Below are positions 60,587-64,000 of a stretch of 64,000 nt of DNA, in pieces. The notes under the pieces were generated by a model. The model was not told the origin of the DNA. It worked only from the letters and a program-made list of their open reading frames with translations, and did no database searches. How positions within the stretch are numbered: position 1 is the first letter of the stretch; every line of letters starts with the position of its first letter. The stretch lies in assembly GCF_041431135.1 (NCBI RefSeq), contig NZ_CP107799.1:5518001-5582000 (forward strand). Reading direction: 5' to 3'. A program made the translations under genes and the position numbers. Source of the stretch: Streptomyces sp. NBC_00554 (GTDB lineage: Bacteria > Actinomycetota > Actinomycetes > Streptomycetales > Streptomycetaceae).

Positions 60587-61552
60587 ATGCGCCGACCGCT
60601 CGTCTTTCTTGCCGGGGTCCTTCTCATGGGTGCGCTCGCCGCGCCCGCCGTCGCCGCCGACGGCGACGACGGCTTCACGATCAAGGACCCTCGCATCACG
60701 GAGTCCAGCGGCCTCGCCGCCTCCCGGCAGCACCCCGGGATCTACTGGACGCACAACGACCAGGACAACGGCGCCTACCTCTACGCCGTCGACAGCCGCA
60801 CCGGCGAGACCGTCGCGACGATCACCATGACCGGAGTGGGCACCCCGCGCGACGTCGAGGCCATCCAGATCGGCCCGGACAACCAGATCTACGTCGGAGA
60901 CATCGGCGACAACGACGGCGTCGTCTGGGACTACGTGTGGGTCTATCAGCTGCCCGAGCCCAAGGTGCTCAAGGACCAGACGATCCGCACCACGCAGTAC
61001 GTCGTGAAGTACTCCGACGGACCCCGCGACGCCGAGTCGCTCCTCGTGCACCCCAAGACCGGGCGGGTCTACATCATCGACAAGCAGGAGGACGGCGGGC
61101 ACCTGTACGAGGGGCCCGCCAAGCTCTCCGCCTCCGGGACCAACGTCTTCAAGCCCGTCGTCCCCGTCGACCTGTGGGCCACCGACGCCGCTTTCTCCCC
61201 GGACGGCCAACAGCTCGCCGTACGCGGCTACTTCGGCGGGATCGCGTACGACTGGAACGGCGGCAAGATCGAGAAGCTGGGGCGGATCAGCGTGCCCCTG
61301 GGCCAGGGGGAGTCCGTCAGCTACTCCACCGACGGGACCAAGCTCATGCTCGGCAGCGAAGGAGCCGGGAGTTCGGTCGTGGCGGAGGATGCCCCCGGGG
61401 ACGCCGGCGAGTCATCCAAGTCGCCGTCCGGAAGCGGGAGTTCGGCGCAGGGCGGCGGCAGCGACAGCAACGGCTTCAAGGTCGGCGCCCTGGCTCTCGC
61501 CATCGGTCTTGTCGTCGTCATCGGCTTCAAGCGGCTGCTGCGGCGGTCGTAG
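60587..61552 (+). CDS. Secreted/anchored beta-propeller-like protein
   Basis: 321 residues. Signal peptide (VFLAGVLLMGALAAPAVAA), then beta-propeller-like repeats (ESSGLAASRQHPGIYWTHND, AVDSRTGETVATITM, QIGPDNQIYVGDIGDNDG, HPKTGRVYIIDKQEDGGHLY, SPDGQQLAVRGYFGGIAYDW), a Ser/Gly linker and a C-terminal helix (GALALAIGLVVVIGFKRLLR) that anchors it. An esterase-like or ligand-binding surface role is likely; no catalytic residues stand out. Confidence 0.85.
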   Translation: MRRPLVFLAGVLLMGALAAPAVAADGDDGFTIKDPRITESSGLAASRQHPGIYWTHNDQDNGAYLYAVDSRTGETVATITMTGVGTPRDVEAIQIGPDNQIYVGDIGDNDGVVWDYVWVYQLPEPKVLKDQTIRTTQYVVKYSDGPRDAESLLVHPKTGRVYIIDKQEDGGHLYEGPAKLSASGTNVFKPVVPVDLWATDAAFSPDGQQLAVRGYFGGIAYDWNGGKIEKLGRISVPLGQGESVSYSTDGTKLMLGSEGAGSSVVAEDAPGDAGESSKSPSGSGSSAQGGGSDSNGFKVGALALAIGLVVVIGFKRLLRRS

Positions 61553-61559
61553 CGAAGGG

Positions 61560-61994
61560 TCAGTCACCTGCCGGCCGGGGCTTCTCCTCCATCTCCTCCA
61601 TCGGCCGCACCTCGTAGTGCAGCGTCGGTGTCCGCATCACCTTGTGGGCCAGCGGCACGAACACCCCGTGCGAGAGGGGGTACTTCTTCCGCAGCAGCTG
61701 GGCCGCGTGCTTGTCCTCCGGGCTGCCCTGGTCCAGCAGCCGCGTCCGGGCGTGGATCTCGGGCCCGGTCGGGGCGCCGCGGAGGGTGGAGGGGGCGATC
61801 TCCACCTCGGGGTTGTTGCGCAGGCGCTTGGCCTTCCAGGCGCTGCCCGGGGTGCGGAAGTAGGCGTGGTCCCCCTCGACAGCGAGGTTGACGGGGGTGC
61901 CGACTCCTGTGCCGTCCTTCTTGTGGCTGGTGAGGAGGACGGCCCATTGCTTGACGAAACGGGTGAGTTCGGGGCTCGTACTCGGAGTACTCAT
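61560..61994 (-). CDS. PPOX-class F420-dependent oxidoreductase
   Basis: 144 residues with the split-barrel pattern VLLTSHKKDGTGVGTPVNLA, YFRTPGSAWKAKRLRNNPEV and EIHARTRLLDQG. Proteins of this fold bind F420 or flavin and reduce small substrates. ATG 61994 with GGAGGC upstream. Its 3' end faces the propeller gene. Confidence 0.88.
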   Translation of the reverse strand: MSTPSTSPELTRFVKQWAVLLTSHKKDGTGVGTPVNLAVEGDHAYFRTPGSAWKAKRLRNNPEVEIAPSTLRGAPTGPEIHARTRLLDQGSPEDKHAAQLLRKKYPLSHGVFVPLAHKVMRTPTLHYEVRPMEEMEEKPRPAGD

Positions 61995-62025
61995 GCCTCC
62001 ATACAGGCACTGATCACTCGGTTTG

Positions 62026-62784
62026 TCACCCTTTGGCGCGTCGCGAGACGAACGTTTCGAGCCCGTCGAGGATCCGCTGAAGACCGAACTCGAAGTGGTC
62101 GAAGTCGGTACCGAAGGCGTCCTCGCTGAGAGAGGCGAGGAAGGGGTGGTTGCCGTCGGCCATGACCTTCTCGAAGACGGGGATGTGGGCCTGCCAGAAC
62201 TCGGCATCGGTCAGACCTGTTCTGCGTTCCGCCTCCTCCTGGTACACCTGCGTGCGGGCGGCCCCGACGACGTATCCGTCGATCATGACGATCGCCGAGA
62301 CCAGCTCGGGATCGGACAGGCCCATCGGCTTGATGCGGGCGAGCATCTTCTCCATGCCGTCGAGCGCGCTCGGGCCGAGGATCGGGCGGGACTGGTTGAC
62401 CTGGAGCAGCCAGGGGTGGCGCCGGTAGAGGGCGAGGGTCGCCCGGCCCAGGGCCTCCAGGGCCGAGCGCCAGCTGCCGTCGCCGAGGTCGGCAGGGTTC
62501 TCGGACGGCCTCTGGACGCGGTCCAGCATCAGGTCGAGCAGTTCCCCCTTGCCGGGGACGTAGCGGTAGAGGGACATCGCTCCGGTGCCCAGTTCGGTGC
62601 CGATCCGGCGCATCGAGACCGCGTCAAGGCCGTCGGAGTCCGCGACCAGGATGGCCGCCTCCACGATCCGCTCCAGCGTCAGGCCCGGCTTGGGCCCGCG
62701 GCTGGGGCGCTTGCCGGTGTCCCACAGCAGTTCGAGGGTGCGCCGGATGTCGCCGCTGCCGCTGGTCTCCGTGCTGCTTGTCAT
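62026..62784 (-). CDS. TetR-family transcriptional regulator (TetR_C_1-like)
   Basis: 252 residues. The helix-turn-helix (about 34-85) reads RIVEAAILVADSDGLDAVSM, RRIGTELGTGAMSLYRYVPG. A large C-terminal ligand domain (about 100-245) follows. It is divergent from the DrrA gene at 62881 and flanked by two GTAC-type operators, so it probably controls that exporter and itself. Confidence 0.94.
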   Translation of the reverse strand: MTSSTETSGSGDIRRTLELLWDTGKRPSRGPKPGLTLERIVEAAILVADSDGLDAVSMRRIGTELGTGAMSLYRYVPGKGELLDLMLDRVQRPSENPADLGDGSWRSALEALGRATLALYRRHPWLLQVNQSRPILGPSALDGMEKMLARIKPMGLSDPELVSAIVMIDGYVVGAARTQVYQEEAERRTGLTDAEFWQAHIPVFEKVMADGNHPFLASLSEDAFGTDFDHFEFGLQRILDGLETFVSRRAKG

Positions 62785-62816
62785 GGGTGCAGCTTAGTTC
62801 CGTGGCAAAAAACTGA

Positions 62817-62850
62817 GTACGTCGTACGCGTAATCGGGTACGGTGTACCC
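62817..62850. promoter_or_regulatory. Two GTAC-N3-GTAC TetR-type operators
   Basis: GTAC-GTC-GTAC (62817-62827) and GGGTAC-GGT-GTACCC (62836-62850) are centred 21 bp apart, two helical turns. They lie in the 96-base gap between the TetR gene and the exporter gene. Confidence 0.85.
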
Positions 62851-62880
62851 AGTTAAGGGGAAGAGGGAGAAGGGGGAACC

Positions 62881-63870
62881 ATGAGCGAGGGTTACGCGGT
62901 ACGGGCCGAGGGCCTGGAGAAGCGGTACGGGGAGAAGCACGCGCTCGACGGCTTCGATCTGGCGGTGCGGGAGGGTACGGTGCACGGCCTGCTCGGGCCG
63001 AACGGCGCGGGCAAGACCACCGCCGTCCGCATCCTGTCCACACTCCTGCGGCTCGACGGCGGGAGCGCTACGGTGGCCGGCCTGGACGTGGCACGGCAGC
63101 CGCGGGAGGTACGGGCGAGGATCGGGCTCACGGGGCAGTACGCCGCCGTGGACGAGGTGCTCACCGGGCGGCAGAACCTGGAGATGTTCGGCAGGCTGTT
63201 CCATCTGGGCGGACGCCGGGCGCGGCTGCGGGCGGGCGAGCTGCTTGAGCAGTTCGACCTCGTCGAGGCCGCCGACAAGGGCGTCGGGAAGTACAGCGGC
63301 GGCATGCGGCGCCGCCTCGACCTCGCCGCGTCGATGATCCTCACCCCGAGCGTGCTGTTCCTGGACGAGCCGACGACCGGGCTCGACCCCCGTGGCCGGG
63401 GTGAAGTCTGGGATTCCGTACGGGCGTTGGTGACCGGCGGTACGACCGTCCTGCTGACCACGCAGTACCTGGAGGAGGCCGACAAGCTCGCCTCGCACAT
63501 CACCGTGATCGACCAGGGCCGGGCCATCGCGGACGACACTCCGGACGGGCTGAAGGACACGGTCGGCGGCGACCGCATCGAGGTCGTGGTGAGCGAACGC
63601 GCCGACATCCCGCGGGTGGTGAAGGTGGTGGCCCGGGTGGCGGACGGCGAACCGGAGTCGGACGAGACCGAACTCCGCGTCCACGCGCCGGTGACCGACC
63701 GGGTGGCCGCGCTCACCGACGTGGCGCGGACCCTCCAGGACGAGGGCGTCGCCGTCGAGGACATCGGCCTGCGCAGGCCGAGCCTCGACGACGTGTTCCT
63801 GCGCCTGACCGGACACCGTACGGCCGCCGTCGACGGCACGGACACGAGCAAGAAGGAGGCGGTGGCATGA
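62881..63870 (+). CDS. ABC transporter ATP-binding protein (DrrA family)
   Basis: 329 residues. Walker A GPNGAGKT (39-46), signature YSGGMRRR, Walker B VLFLDEPTTGLD, and a C-terminal domain (VVVSERADIPRVVKVVARVA) as in drug exporters. The TetR gene upstream and the following permease gene make a complete regulated exporter. It is not the same as the copy at 10894, which has a different upstream unit. Confidence 0.95.
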   Translation: MSEGYAVRAEGLEKRYGEKHALDGFDLAVREGTVHGLLGPNGAGKTTAVRILSTLLRLDGGSATVAGLDVARQPREVRARIGLTGQYAAVDEVLTGRQNLEMFGRLFHLGGRRARLRAGELLEQFDLVEAADKGVGKYSGGMRRRLDLAASMILTPSVLFLDEPTTGLDPRGRGEVWDSVRALVTGGTTVLLTTQYLEEADKLASHITVIDQGRAIADDTPDGLKDTVGGDRIEVVVSERADIPRVVKVVARVADGEPESDETELRVHAPVTDRVAALTDVARTLQDEGVAVEDIGLRRPSLDDVFLRLTGHRTAAVDGTDTSKKEAVA

Positions 63871-64000
63871 GCGCGCTGGAACTGACCGGACCGAGCGGTC
63901 GCGGTCGTACGTACTGGGCACTCGTCGACTGCTGGAACGTCGTCCGGCGCGGACTGACCCACTATCAGCGCCAACCCATCAACATCGTCTGGCAGTTGGG
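63867..64000 (+). CDS. ABC-2 permease, partial (3' end off window)
   Basis: Only the first 44 residues are visible: MSALELTGPSGRGRTYWALV, then DCWNVVRRGLTHYQRQPINI and VWQL. The start ATG at 63867 overlaps the ATPase stop (ATGA), and the basic start with TYWALVDCWNVVRRGLTHY fits DrrB-like permeases. The rest lies beyond the right edge. Confidence 0.85.
   Translation, partial: MSALELTGPSGRGRTYWALVDCWNVVRRGLTHYQRQPINIVWQL

Noticed and set aside
10894..63870. The two DrrA-type operons read as an antibiotic resistance locus
   Set aside because: They are 50 kb apart with unrelated regulators and no biosynthetic genes nearby; DrrA homologues are common in core genomes.

Overview
The window is high-GC actinobacterial DNA that looks like a Streptomyces chromosomal core region. 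The evidence is strong third-position GC, many GTG starts, ATGA/GTGA gene overlaps, a CIRCE-controlled stand-alone groEL, mycothiol-type and F420-type enzymes, futalosine-pathway menaquinone genes, DUF397/DUF5753 regulator pairs and Streptomyces-type dispersed intergenic repeats. From memory, the order threonine-synthase-like gene, MoaD-like gene, cold-shock gene, groEL2 matches the middle of the S. coelicolor chromosome. Nothing here points to a biosynthetic cluster. The only intact mobile element is one IS200/IS605 insertion sequence.

Layout. 1-5.6 kb: partial glucosyl-3-phosphoglycerate synthase, a SAM-I riboswitch over a threonine-synthase-like gene coupled to a MoaD/ThiS-like carrier, a cold-shock gene and groEL2 under CIRCE, with strong terminators between units. 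5.9-13.5 kb: an Old Yellow Enzyme, a secreted tyrosine phosphatase, an XRE/DUF397 pair, and a DUF4097-ABC exporter operon divergent from its probable GbsR/MarR-type regulator. 13.6-18.4 kb: a MurNAc uptake operon (rpiR-type regulator, murQ, murP, one coupled unknown) and a divergent two-gene unit. 18.4-31 kb: GNAT, HD and CutC proteins, a HelD/HelR-type ATPase, a GT87-like membrane protein, an XPB helicase and a large helicase-associated protein. 31-40 kb: HAD hydrolase, a second cold-shock protein, mqnD/mqnB, a lipoprotein, an MFS transporter, DUF3027 and a small regulatory cluster. 40.8-46.3 kb: a sacsin/Hsp90-like GHKL protein and two tandem secreted paralogues. 46.3-53.1 kb: P-type ATPase, DUF2530 plus purine permease, ribbon-helix-helix protein, marR-MFS pair. 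53.2-55.05 kb: the IS200/IS605 element with intact tnpA and tnpB. 55-64 kb: ThpR, aldo-keto reductase, Uma2, DHA2 exporter, SGNH hydrolase, secreted propeller protein, an F420/PPOX protein, and a TetR-ABC exporter pair that runs off the right edge.

How the genes work together. The clearest functional unit is the riboswitch, threonine-synthase-like enzyme and sulfur carrier. SAM control and the carrier make a role in homocysteine/methionine synthesis more likely than plain threonine synthesis. Three regulator-transporter pairs (GbsR-ABC, MarR-MFS, TetR-ABC) each have visible candidate operators. The rpiR-murQ-murP operon recycles peptidoglycan sugar. mqnB and mqnD supply menaquinone. The XPB helicase and the helicase-associated protein lie close together on the same strand and may be partners.
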